A stretch of DNA of 64,000 nt, taken from Kaustia mangrovi. Its GTDB lineage: Bacteria > Pseudomonadota > Alphaproteobacteria > Rhizobiales > Im1. Every line of letters starts with the position of its first letter. Within the stretch, counting starts at the first letter, position 1. The translations under genes were made by a program, and so were the position numbers. The notes beneath the pieces are model-generated. The model saw only the letters and a program-made list of their open reading frames with translations, made no database searches and was not told the DNA's origin. The stretch spans positions 2,002,272-2,066,271 of the forward strand of contig NZ_CP058214.1 in the NCBI RefSeq assembly GCF_015482775.1, given 5' to 3'. Positions 36,462 through 44,828 of the stretch are shown here, piece after piece.

Positions 36462-37553
36462 ATGACCGCCACCAGCCACATCGACCAGCAGGAAACGGCG
36501 AGGCCCGCCGCATGGGACTGGCTGCGCGAGACGTTCTTCGCCTCCAGGCTCCATGCCGCCATGTCGCTCGCGGGCGCCATCCTCATCGTTGCGATCGGCT
36601 GGCACCTGCTCGACTGGGCCGTCCTGAACGCGGTCTTCTCCTCCGCCGGCGGACCGGAGGCCTGCCGCGAGGCCTCGGGAGCCTGCTGGGCGATCATCGA
36701 CGCGCGCTGGCGGCTCATCCTGTTCGGGCTCTACCCGCATGAGCTCCACTGGCGCTCGGCGACGGCCTGCATCGTTATCGTCGCGGTCGCCATCGCATCG
36801 TGCATGCCGGTCTTCTGGCGCGCGGCACGCCTCGCCACCCTCTGGATCGCCGGCATGGCGTCCTTCTATATCCTCATGCGCGGCGGCCTGTTCGGCCTCG
36901 CGCCCGTCTCGGAGGCGAAGTGGGGCGGGCTGTCGCTCACCGTCTTCATCTTCTCCGCCGGCGTCCTCGTCGGCATGCCGCTCGCCATCGTCTTCGCCCT
37001 GATGCGGCGCTCCGAACTGCCGGTGATCGCGCGGACCATGAGCCTCGTCATCGACGCCGTGCGCTCGCTGCCGCTCGTCACCATCCTGTTCACCGCGGCC
37101 GTCGTCCTGCCCTTCGTGCTGCCGGGCTGGCTCCAGGGCGACAAGCTCTACCGCGTCATCTTCGGTTTCGCGCTGTTCTTCGCCGCCTATCAGGCGGAGA
37201 TCATCCGCGGCGGCATCCAGGCGATCCCGCCGGGTCAGGACGAGGCCGCGAAGGCGCTGGGGCTGAGCTACTGGCACCGCGTCAGCCGCATCATGCTGCC
37301 GCAGGCCTTCCGCAACGCCCTGCCGCCGACGATCAGCCAGTTCGTCATCACCTTCAAGGAGACCTCGCTCGTCATCATCGTCGGCTTCTTCGAGGTCATG
37401 GCCTCCGGCAACGCGGCCTACGGGACCGGCGACTGGCGCTTCGCCTATATCGAGGTCTATGTGTTCATCGCGCTGATCTATTTCACCTTCGCCTTCAGCC
37501 TGTCGCGCTACGGCGCCTATCTGGAGCGGGTGATGCGCGTCGGCAAGAACTAG
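36462..37553 (+). CDS. aapM: General L-amino acid ABC transporter permease
   Basis: 363 residues, with the second long permease layout of the Aap system. The N-terminal segment WDWLRETFFASRLHAAMSLA and the long periplasmic loop before the core helices are typical of AapM. The core contains VIDAVRSLPLVTILF and the EAA-loop signature EIIRGGIQAIPPGQDEAAKA (about 246-265). It assembles with AapQ and AapP. The ATPase gene follows after 18 bases with a GGAGG ribosome site. Confidence 0.92.
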   Translation: MTATSHIDQQETARPAAWDWLRETFFASRLHAAMSLAGAILIVAIGWHLLDWAVLNAVFSSAGGPEACREASGACWAIIDARWRLILFGLYPHELHWRSATACIVIVAVAIASCMPVFWRAARLATLWIAGMASFYILMRGGLFGLAPVSEAKWGGLSLTVFIFSAGVLVGMPLAIVFALMRRSELPVIARTMSLVIDAVRSLPLVTILFTAAVVLPFVLPGWLQGDKLYRVIFGFALFFAAYQAEIIRGGIQAIPPGQDEAAKALGLSYWHRVSRIMLPQAFRNALPPTISQFVITFKETSLVIIVGFFEVMASGNAAYGTGDWRFAYIEVYVFIALIYFTFAFSLSRYGAYLERVMRVGKN

Positions 37554-37571
37554 GGAGGCTGAACAGGGCCC

Positions 37572-38324
37572 ATGACCACCCGCCCGGCAGACACGGCCGT
37601 CAGGCTGGAGAGTGTGAACAAGTACTACGGCACCTACCATGCGCTCAAGAATGTCGACCTGACGGTCGCCAAGGGCGAGCGCATCGTCGTGTGCGGCCCG
37701 TCGGGCTCCGGCAAGTCCACCATGATCCGCTGCCTCAACCGCCTGGAGGAACACCAGAGCGGCACCATCACCGTGCTCGGCACCGAGCTCAATGACGACA
37801 TCTCCAATATCGAGGAGATCCGCCGCGAGGTCGGCATGGTGTTCCAGACCTTCAACCTGTTCCCGCATCTCACTGTCCTGGAGAACCTGACGCTCGCGCC
37901 GATGCTCGTGCGCAAGGCCTCGCGCGTGGAGGCGGAGGAGGCCGCGATGGCCTATCTCACGCGCGTGAAGATCCCCGAGCAGGCGGAGAAGTTTCCCGGC
38001 GAGCTCTCCGGCGGCCAGCAGCAGCGCGTCGCCATCGCGCGCGCGCTCTGCATGAAGCCGGAGATCATGCTGTTCGACGAGCCGACCTCCGCGCTCGACC
38101 CGGAGATGATCGCGGAGGTCCTCGACGTCATGGTCGGGCTCGCCCGGGACGGCATGACGATGATCTGCGTCACCCACGAAATGGGCTTTGCCCGCGAGGT
38201 CGCCGACCGCGTCGTGTTCATGGCCGATGGCGAGATCGTCGAGGAAGCCCCGCCCTCCAGCTTCTTCACGTCACCCGGAAACGACCGCACAAAGCGGTTC
38301 CTGAGCCAGATTCTCGCGCATTGA
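37572..38324 (+). CDS. aapP: Amino acid ABC transporter ATP-binding protein
   Basis: 250 residues, one ATPase domain. Walker [15 protein letters not shown]-loop region [17 protein letters not shown], signature [15 protein letters not shown] and Walker [14 protein letters not shown], with the polar amino-acid transporter family's C-terminal ending. It closes aapJQMP. The next gene is convergent, 27 bases away, and no classical terminator with a U-run is visible in that gap. Confidence 0.93.
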   Translation: MTTRPADTAVRLESVNKYYGTYHALKNVDLTVAKGERIVVCGPSGSGKSTMIRCLNRLEEHQSGTITVLGTELNDDISNIEEIRREVGMVFQTFNLFPHLTVLENLTLAPMLVRKASRVEAEEAAMAYLTRVKIPEQAEKFPGELSGGQQQRVAIARALCMKPEIMLFDEPTSALDPEMIAEVLDVMVGLARDGMTMICVTHEMGFAREVADRVVFMADGEIVEEAPPSSFFTSPGNDRTKRFLSQILAH

Positions 38325-38351
38325 GCCGGAGCGGGCGGCGGCTGTCAGCCG

Positions 38352-39107
38352 TCAGCCCTGCGCGCCCCGCGAATGGAATCGCACCCCGCCGATCACATGG
38401 TGGGTCGGCATGATCTCGATCTGGGTGACGTCGACATGGGGCGGTGCCGACAGGATCCAGTGGATGCAGCCGGCGACGTCGTCGCAGCTCAGGCACTCAT
38501 AGGGATCGTAGAGCAGCTCGGCCGCCCTCGCCTCGTCGCCGCCGAACATCTCCCGGTGCATACCGCTCGCCACCCGTCCCGGGCGCACCTCGGAGACCCG
38601 GATGTCGGTCCCGTAGAGCTCCATGCGCAGATTGAGCGTCATATTGTGGACCGCAGCCTTCGTGGCCGAATAGACCGGCTGGCCGAGCGAGGGATAGAGC
38701 CCCGCCACCGAGCCGATGGTCACCACATGGCCCCTGTTGCGGGCGACCATGCCGGGCACCGTCGCCTCCAGCGTGTTCTGCAGGCCGAGAATGTTCACCT
38801 CCGCCACCGTGCGGCCCGCATCGCCGGCAAGCTCGTAGGTCTTGCCCGACAGCCCGAGCGCGCCAGCGCAGGCGACCACGATGTCGATCTCCCGGTCTGC
38901 CAGCGCGTCGAGCAGGCCCTGCCTGTCGGTGACGTCGAGATAGATCGCCTCGCAGCCGGTCTCGCCGGCCAGCGCATCGAACTTCTCTCGCTCGATGGAG
39001 CCGGCGATCACCTCCACGCCGTCGGCACACAGGCGCCGGACCAGCTGCGCGCCGATGCCGCCCGTGCCTCCGGTGACAAGCGCGGTCAGACCATTGCCCA
39101 ACGTCAT
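38352..39107 (-). CDS. Short-chain dehydrogenase/reductase
   Basis: 251 residues. SDR cofactor motif VTGGTGGIGAQLVRRLCADG (about 11-30), CAG in place of the usual NAG (about 80), catalytic Ser in IGSVAGLYPS and YSATK (about 146-150). The C-terminal part resembles the YdfG group, NADP-dependent 3-hydroxy acid dehydrogenases acting on serine and similar substrates, which fits an amino-acid pathway. It is the last gene of the minus-strand operon starting at 46774 and follows a DAO oxidase gene by 28 bases. Confidence 0.88.
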   Translation of the reverse strand: MTLGNGLTALVTGGTGGIGAQLVRRLCADGVEVIAGSIEREKFDALAGETGCEAIYLDVTDRQGLLDALADREIDIVVACAGALGLSGKTYELAGDAGRTVAEVNILGLQNTLEATVPGMVARNRGHVVTIGSVAGLYPSLGQPVYSATKAAVHNMTLNLRMELYGTDIRVSEVRPGRVASGMHREMFGGDEARAAELLYDPYECLSCDDVAGCIHWILSAPPHVDVTQIEIMPTHHVIGGVRFHSRGAQG

Positions 39108-39135
39108 GAGACCCCCTCTCCTCCCTGGGCCGCCC

Positions 39136-40452
39136 TCAGGTCAGCCCGTACCGGTCCATCGCCTTGTAGACGGGAAAGATGCAGCGCCCGGCGAAGCGCT
39201 TGACGCCTTGCCAGGGAACGGTCCTCGTCCCCTCCGTCACCTCGAGCGGGACATCGTCGAGCGTGCGGCTCTCCGCCACGAATTCCGCGAAGACCCGGCC
39301 GATATTCTGGGCGAGCGACACGCCCCGGGTCGAGAAGCCGAGGATCGAGTAGACATCGCGGTCGAGCACCTGCACGCGCGGCAGGAATTCCGGCGTGAGC
39401 GCGCAATAACCCTCCCAGTAGGTCTCCACCTCCACGGGCCCGAGGCCGGGGAAGAGCTCGGCCATGCGCCGCTTCACATGGGCGGTGCCGATGCGCCGGC
39501 CATTGCCGAGCGCGAAGACCGCGCCACCGGAGATGAGCCGCCCATCCCGGTCGAAACGCCCGAAACCGCCGGATTTCCGGATATCGGTGAAGCAGATCCG
39601 GTCGCGCATGATCGCCCCGCTCTGCTCTGCCGACAGCGGCGTCGTCACCGTGTGGAAGAGATGGACCGGAATGACCGACCGGTCGACCGCGCCGGCGAGC
39701 GCATCGGTATAGCCATTGGTCGCCATGACGACCTTGCGCGCACGCACCCGATGGCCGTTGGCCTCCACCACGGCTCGGCGCCCGTCCCGGCCGATGGCGG
39801 TCGCCGCGGAGCGCTCGTGGATGGCCGCGCCCTCGTTGACGGCCGCCCGCGCCAGCCCCAGCGCCAGCGCGTAGGGGTTGACCATCGCACCGTTCGCCCG
39901 GCGCCAGCCGCCCAGATAGCACGGTGCGCCGAGCGTGCCCTGCACGGCGTCGCGGTCGAGCCACTCGACATCGGCGCCGAAGGCCCGCCAGTCCTCGTAG
40001 ACCTTGCGCACCAGCGCGAGCGCCTTTTGCGAATGGGCCGGCTGGATCCAGCCATTCTGCTCGGCGTCGCAAGCGATCTGGTAGCGTGCGATCTCGTCCA
40101 TGACCCGCGACGGGCCCTCGCCGACGAGCGCGGTCAGCGCCTCGCCCTTGCGCTTGCCGAGAAGGGCCGAGACATGGCTCGGCGTCATGGCGCCGGGAAA
40201 GTGCGGCACCGCGAAGCCACCATTGCGGCCCGACGCTCCGTTGCCGACACTGCCGGCCTCCAGCACCACGACGTCCAGCCCGCGCCTGGCCGCCCCGAGC
40301 GCGACGGACAGGCCGCAATAGCCGGCGCCGATGACAGCGAGATCCGCCTCGCGGTCGGCGTCGAGCGGCGCATGGGGCTTGCGCGGTTCGCGCGCCGTGC
40401 TCGCCCAGATAACCCCGTCCATGCCGGGGTCTATGCGGTCTGTCGCCTTCAT
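39136..40452 (-). CDS. FAD-dependent amine/amino-acid oxidase (DAO family, PuuB/OrdL-like)
   Basis: 438 residues; the ATG at 40452 overlaps the stop of the racemase gene by four bases and has AAGGAGG upstream. FAD motif ADLAVIGAGYCGLSVALGAA (about 36-55) followed by VGNGASGRNGGFAVPHFPG, close to gamma-glutamylputrescine oxidase, with ILGFSTRGVSLAQNIGRV near the end. It probably oxidises an amine to an imine, which the RidA-like protein encoded upstream could hydrolyse. It resembles the oxidase at 23768-25090 but differs enough to have another substrate. Confidence 0.83.
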   Translation of the reverse strand: MKATDRIDPGMDGVIWASTAREPRKPHAPLDADREADLAVIGAGYCGLSVALGAARRGLDVVVLEAGSVGNGASGRNGGFAVPHFPGAMTPSHVSALLGKRKGEALTALVGEGPSRVMDEIARYQIACDAEQNGWIQPAHSQKALALVRKVYEDWRAFGADVEWLDRDAVQGTLGAPCYLGGWRRANGAMVNPYALALGLARAAVNEGAAIHERSAATAIGRDGRRAVVEANGHRVRARKVVMATNGYTDALAGAVDRSVIPVHLFHTVTTPLSAEQSGAIMRDRICFTDIRKSGGFGRFDRDGRLISGGAVFALGNGRRIGTAHVKRRMAELFPGLGPVEVETYWEGYCALTPEFLPRVQVLDRDVYSILGFSTRGVSLAQNIGRVFAEFVAESRTLDDVPLEVTEGTRTVPWQGVKRFAGRCIFPVYKAMDRYGLT

Positions 40453-41269
40453 GCCCCGGCCTCCTTACGGCGGGATCCGCTCCCCGCTATGCCCAGCGAC
40501 TGGCGGACCGTGTCGAGGGCATCGCGCGGCGGCGGGCGGAAATAGCACCGCTCGCTCTTCACGAGCCCCGTTGTCAGCGCAAGATCGGCCATGCATTCCG
40601 CCTGCTTGAGCGCCACGGCCGAACAGTCGACCACGGGAACGCCCGTCCCGGGGATCTCGGTGTAGCCCGCCGTCCTCAGGATCGGCCCGTAATATCCGCA
40701 GCCGACGAGGATCACCTCCGCACCGTCGTCGATGCAGGCCCGCGCCACCGTCTCGAAGCGGGGGATGAAGGTCTTGTGGGGATCGTCGAGCGCCTCGAGG
40801 ATGAGATCGGCGTCGGACGCCGGTTCGATCGCGCGGACGGGGCGCGCAATGGCCCGGGCGGCAAGCCCGTAGGCATTGAGGTCGGCCTCGATGCTGGGGC
40901 CACCTTGTCGGCCACCGTGACGACGGCGAACCTCGCCCCCATGGCGAGGGCGGCGAGCATGGTCTGCTCGCCGACCGAGGCGACGGGAATGCCGAGAACC
41001 TCGCGCGCCTGCCACAGGGGATCGTTCCAGCAGCCGAGAACGACGCCGTCGCAGCCCTCCGCTTCCGCCGCGAGGGCGGCTTCCACCATGCCCACCGCGT
41101 TGAGATGCTCCGCATAGAAGGACCGCCCGAAATTCGCAGACAGGGCGGGGAACGCGAATTCGAGCGTCAGATCGGGCCGCGCGATCGCCGTCTGAGCGGC
41201 CTCCATGCGCTCCCAGAGAGGCCGCATGACCGGTGCAGGACTGGTCGGATGAACCCACTTGATGCGCAT
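40449..41269 (-). pseudogene. Aspartate/glutamate/hydantoin racemase-like gene with a one-base frameshift
   Basis: The ATG at 41269 (MRIKWVHPTSPAP) opens a racemase-like protein that reads correctly to FAVVTVADKVAP, then fails. The continuation (SIEADLNAYGLAARAI through to the stop at 40449) is in another frame. The shift maps to the run GGGG at 40896-40899; one extra base there would give an uninterrupted protein of about 273 residues. Both halves keep the expected Cys motifs: GVVLGCWND in the first and ILVGCGYYGP in the second. Members racemise hydantoins or acidic amino acids, or act as decarboxylases. Its end overlaps the next start (ATGA). It is either a recent pseudogene or a sequencing error in a homopolymer. 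Confidence 0.8.
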
Positions 41270-41356
41270 GGGATGCCTCCCTTGCAAGCGCGCCTCGCCC
41301 GTCTTCTCCATATCAAGGCATATCCCCGTCGCCCTTGCGGGATGGGGGTCTTGCGG

Positions 41357-41752
41357 TCACGTCCCGCAGCCGATCACGGCGGTCGCCGCAATCTCCACCT
41401 TCACATCCGGCACCGGGAAGGCGACGACGAGCGCGGCATTGGTCGGGCGCACGTCGCCGAAGATCCTGCCGAGCTCGGGGCCGACCTCCTGAAAGATCTC
41501 CGGGGTCGTCACATAGGTCGTGATCTGCACGATATCCTTCAGCGACGCGCCGGCCTCGCGAAGCGCCGGTTCGAAATTCGCGATGATCTGGCGCACCTGG
41601 GCGGCCGGATCCTCCGGCACGGTGCCGGTCGTGTAGTCCATGCCGATCGTGCCGGAAATGAACAGCATGTCGCCGACCTTGACCGCCCTCGAATAGCCGA
41701 AGGCCTCCTCGAATTTCGAACCCGAAGAGATGTTCTCGCGTTTGGCAACCAT
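41357..41752 (-). CDS. RidA/YjgF/YER057c family protein (enamine/imine deaminase)
   Basis: 131 residues, standard RidA length. Conserved elements: FEEAFGYSRAVKVGDMLFISGTIG, the QVRQIIANFEPALREAGASL helix and the C-terminal ALVVAFPVPDVKVEIAATAV with the Glu of the active cleft; the usual RPT/RPTNAAL segment is present (VRPTNAALV). RidA proteins hydrolyse reactive imines or enamines to keto acids and ammonia. In this operon it would clear the imine made by the DAO oxidase. It lies 87 bases upstream of the racemase start. Confidence 0.9.
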   Translation of the reverse strand: MVAKRENISSGSKFEEAFGYSRAVKVGDMLFISGTIGMDYTTGTVPEDPAAQVRQIIANFEPALREAGASLKDIVQITTYVTTPEIFQEVGPELGRIFGDVRPTNAALVVAFPVPDVKVEIAATAVIGCGT

Positions 41753-41778
41753 CGGTCTTTCTCCCTGTCAGGACCTTG

Positions 41779-42687
41779 TCAGGATTCACGCCCCTCAGTG
41801 TCAGTCGCACCGAGGGCGCCAAGCGTGGTTTCGTTCATCGGCCACCAGCAGATATGGAGGTCGAGCCAGGCGGCGATGCGCCCGCAATAGAGTATGAGGT
41901 CCTCAAGGGCCGCATCGGTCTCGCACGCCCCGTCCTCAAGGCAGGCAATGCCCGCCTCCAGGACCGCGCCGGTCTCCAGGAGATGGCAGAACCCGGCAAC
42001 GCGCGAGATCGCCGCCTTGAGCGCGAAGACCGCGATCTTGCGCTTGTCGGCGTCGCTGCGCGTCTCGCCGCGCCCCTCCCAGAGGCGCCAGAGGAGCTCG
42101 TGCAGCTTGCGCATCTCGCCCTCCGCCATGTGAAGGGGGCCGAAGGGGATCATCTGGCCACGTCGGCCGAGAAGCTCCGCAATCTCCTCCGGCTCCGCCT
42201 CCCAGGCGGCGATCCGCGCCCGCCGGACCGTCGCCAGCGGCTCCGCCACCGGGGCGGGCTCCGGCCGGTGCGCAGGCTGAAGCCCCGGCCCCGGCAGGAG
42301 TTCGGCGGTGAAGACCGCGCGCCCCTGCTCGCGGCGCTGGCGCTCGGCATAGTCCCGCAGCCAGGCCGGATCGTGCTTCAGCCGGCCGAGATAGTTCACC
42401 TCCGCAGCCTCCGCCTGAAGCGCGTCGTAGGTGATCTCCAGATACTGTCGCTCCGGCCAGTAGAAGAACGCGCCCGGCGGCATGGAGAGCACGTCCTGCG
42501 CGGCCTCCAAGCGGGCAAGGAATGGAACCGGCCACATGATGTGGCACCCGGCGATCTTGGCGCAGTGGATGTCGATGGCGGCCGGCACGAGGCCGGTCAC
42601 CGCGCGCAGCGTCTCCGGCGCGAACCCGTCCGCGAGCTCGATGGGATGGTCCTCGCCCTCGACCCGGAAAATCAGCTCACCGCTCAC
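41779..42687 (-). CDS. Unknown protein; N-terminal half possibly cyclophilin-like (DUF3830-like)
   Basis: 302 residues. The first 110 or so (GEDHPIELADGF, HCAKIAGCHIMWPVPF, PGAFFYWPERQYLEITYD) have the look of a small beta-barrel such as the cyclophilin-like DUF3830 proteins that occur with amidase and racemase genes; this is a weak resemblance. The second half (about 160-290) is mainly helical and rich in Glu, Ala, Trp and Leu, ending with LILYCGRIAAWLDLHICWWP. No signal peptide. It sits between RidA and an SDR gene in the E1/E2 dehydrogenase operon, so a role in the same pathway is likely but undefined. Confidence 0.6.
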   Translation of the reverse strand: MSGELIFRVEGEDHPIELADGFAPETLRAVTGLVPAAIDIHCAKIAGCHIMWPVPFLARLEAAQDVLSMPPGAFFYWPERQYLEITYDALQAEAAEVNYLGRLKHDPAWLRDYAERQRREQGRAVFTAELLPGPGLQPAHRPEPAPVAEPLATVRRARIAAWEAEPEEIAELLGRRGQMIPFGPLHMAEGEMRKLHELLWRLWEGRGETRSDADKRKIAVFALKAAISRVAGFCHLLETGAVLEAGIACLEDGACETDAALEDLILYCGRIAAWLDLHICWWPMNETTLGALGATDTEGRES

Positions 42688-42708
42688 CGTCTTCTCCCTT
42701 TCGGATCG

Positions 42709-43476
42709 TCACTGCGTCGGATAGCCATTCGCGATCCATCCGCCGTCGACGGGAAGGACGTGGCCGGTGACCATCGAGGCCTCGTCGCTGGCGAGGAAGC
42801 CGCATGCTGCGGCCACCTCCTCCGGCTCGGCCAGCCGGCCGAGCGGCGTGCGTGCGCGCACACCGTCGAGATTGTAGATGCCCTGATCGATGAGCGACTG
42901 CACCATCGGCGTGCGAACACCCGTGGGCGCGACGCAGTTGACACGGATGCCGAGCGGCCCCCATTCGACGGCGAGGCTCTGGGTGAGATTGTGGATCGCC
43001 CCCTTGGAGGCGCAATAGGCGGTGCGCTTCGGCGCGCCGCCCGCACCGTAGACGGAGCCGATGAAGACGATCGCGCCCCCGCCCCGCTCCGTCATGACGC
43101 GCGCGGCGGCCTGCGCGGCGAGCCAGCTTCCCACCACATTGATCTCCAGATGGTCCCGGAAGGTTTCCGGCGGGACCTCGAGCGCCGGCTCCACCTTCAC
43201 GATGCCGGCGGAGGTGACGACGCAGTCGATGCCGCCAAAGGCCTCGACCGTCCGGCTCGCCATCTCGTCTGCGAAGGCGGGGTCGGTGACGGAGCCCTCG
43301 AGTGCTACGATCTGCGCGCCCGCGGGCATCGCCCGGCGCGTTTCCCCAAGCCCGTCGCCATCGCGATCCGCCAGGCACAGCTTCGCGCCCTCGGCTGCGA
43401 AATACCGCGCCGTGGCGCTGCCGATGCCGCTGGCCGCACCCGTGACGAGAACCCGTCTTCCCTCATGCCGACCCAT
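42709..43476 (-). CDS. Short-chain dehydrogenase/reductase (3-oxoacyl-ACP reductase / 2,3-butanediol dehydrogenase-like)
   Basis: 255 residues from the ATG at 43476 (GGGAGGA upstream). Cofactor motif VTGAASGIGSATARYFAAEG, SAG in the NAG position, catalytic Ser in FIGSVYGAGG, YCASK (about 155-159) and the FabG-like C-terminal motif VTGHVLPVDGGWIANG. The Asp after the second strand (LADRD) favours NAD. It follows the E2 gene by 49 bases. In acetoin/butanediol operons an SDR makes acetoin from 2,3-butanediol, which would fit the neighbouring acetoin-type E1/E2 genes, but other hydroxy substrates are equally possible. Confidence 0.9.
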   Translation of the reverse strand: MGRHEGRRVLVTGAASGIGSATARYFAAEGAKLCLADRDGDGLGETRRAMPAGAQIVALEGSVTDPAFADEMASRTVEAFGGIDCVVTSAGIVKVEPALEVPPETFRDHLEINVVGSWLAAQAAARVMTERGGGAIVFIGSVYGAGGAPKRTAYCASKGAIHNLTQSLAVEWGPLGIRVNCVAPTGVRTPMVQSLIDQGIYNLDGVRARTPLGRLAEPEEVAAACGFLASDEASMVTGHVLPVDGGWIANGYPTQ

Positions 43477-43525
43477 GGCCGTCCTCCCTGTTCCGTGACC
43501 TGTTTCAACCGGTTCGGTGCGGATG

Positions 43526-44824
43526 TCACCTCCCGCCGTCATTGTCTCTCAGGCTCCCGGCGGACCGCACGGTCTCCCCGATGAGCCGCGCGACGAGGTC
43601 GGGCCGCTCGATCTGGGGCATATGGCCCACATGCGCGACACGGTGCAGCGCGACATGGGGGGCAAGCCCCCTCGTCTGCCGGATCGGCAGGATCCGGTCG
43701 CTCTCGCCCCAGATCAGCCGGACCGGGCCGGCGAACCGCTCAAGGGCCGGCCGCATGTCGAAGCCCTGCGTGCCGTCGGGAAAGAGCTCTTCCGCAAGGG
43801 CTGCCTGATAATCGCGGAGCGCATCGTCCCCGCGCCGGCGCATTACCGCCTGCGCATAGCCCTCAGGCACGCTGGCGGGCGTTGAGAACAGCGCGCCGAG
43901 CCAGGCGCCAAGGCTTTCGATCCGCGTCGCACGGGCGAGTCCGTGAAGCACGGCCCCGTCGATCTCCGGGCCGAGGCCCGCAGGGGCGAGAAGGGTCAGC
44001 GAGCGCACGGCCAGCGCCCCGCTGTCGGCAAGCGCCAGCGCAACCGCGCCGCCGAGCGAATGGCCGACGATATGGCAACGGGACACCCCCTCCGCCAGAA
44101 GCGTTTCGGCCACCGCGTCGGCCAGGGCGGCCGGCGAGCCCATGGCCTTCAGCCGCGGCGACCGGCCATGGCCCGGCAGATCGATCCCGATTGTGGAAAC
44201 CGACGGGCCGAGCTTCGCGAGGAGGCCGTTCCAGACGGCGAGATCGGCGGCAAGGCCGTGCAGGAAGACCACCGGGTCCGGCCCGCCCTCCTGCCGCGTC
44301 TGGACGAAGAGCCGCTCGGCTCTGCCGCCTCCGGGCACCGCCTGCCGCGCGACGGCCGGCGCCTCGCGCAGCGCGCGCTCGACATCGCGGCGCTTGATGC
44401 GCCCGCGCGGGCCGGTGCCCTCGACGGTCGTCAGATCCACGCCCTCCTGCGCCGCGATGCGGCGCGCGAGCGGGCTTGCGACGACACGGCCGTCACGGAC
44501 CCGGCGGATCGGCGCGGCGGCGGCCTCGGGCGGCGGGTCCGCGGGCACGGCGCTGGCTGCCGGCGCCTCCTCCGCAACTCCGGTTCCATCGTCGATGCGA
44601 CCGAGCACGGCGCCGATCTCGAGCTCGTCGCCGACATCGGCGACGATCTCCGCCAGCGTCCCGTCGCAGGGCGCCTCGACGTCGCTGGCCGCCTTCGCCG
44701 TTTCCACGACGGCAATCGTGTCGCCGGCCCTGACCGTGTCGCCGACGCCCGCGCACCACTCGACCACAGTGACCGAGTCCATGTACTCGCCGCCGGCGCC
44801 GGTGATTGTGACGTCCCTTGCCAT
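43526..44824 (-). CDS. Acetoin-dehydrogenase-type E2: lipoyl domain, E3-binding domain and alpha/beta hydrolase fold
   Basis: 432 residues from the ATG at 44824. Order: lipoyl domain with the lipoylated Lys in ETAKAASDVEAPCDG (about 44), an Ala/Pro linker, peripheral subunit-binding domain ASPLARRIAAQEGVDLTTVEGTGPRGRI-type segment (about 113-140), and instead of the CAT acyltransferase an alpha/beta hydrolase domain (about 180-425) with nucleophile elbow GHSLGG, Asp in GESDRILP and His in VGHMPQ. This composition is that of AcoC, the E2 of acetoin dehydrogenase, which cleaves a C-C bond rather than a simple 2-oxo acid. It ends an E1alpha-E1beta-E2 run; no E3 gene is present. Confidence 0.85.
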   Translation of the reverse strand: MARDVTITGAGGEYMDSVTVVEWCAGVGDTVRAGDTIAVVETAKAASDVEAPCDGTLAEIVADVGDELEIGAVLGRIDDGTGVAEEAPAASAVPADPPPEAAAAPIRRVRDGRVVASPLARRIAAQEGVDLTTVEGTGPRGRIKRRDVERALREAPAVARQAVPGGGRAERLFVQTRQEGGPDPVVFLHGLAADLAVWNGLLAKLGPSVSTIGIDLPGHGRSPRLKAMGSPAALADAVAETLLAEGVSRCHIVGHSLGGAVALALADSGALAVRSLTLLAPAGLGPEIDGAVLHGLARATRIESLGAWLGALFSTPASVPEGYAQAVMRRRGDDALRDYQAALAEELFPDGTQGFDMRPALERFAGPVRLIWGESDRILPIRQTRGLAPHVALHRVAHVGHMPQIERPDLVARLIGETVRSAGSLRDNDGGR

Positions 44825-44828
44825 GGCG

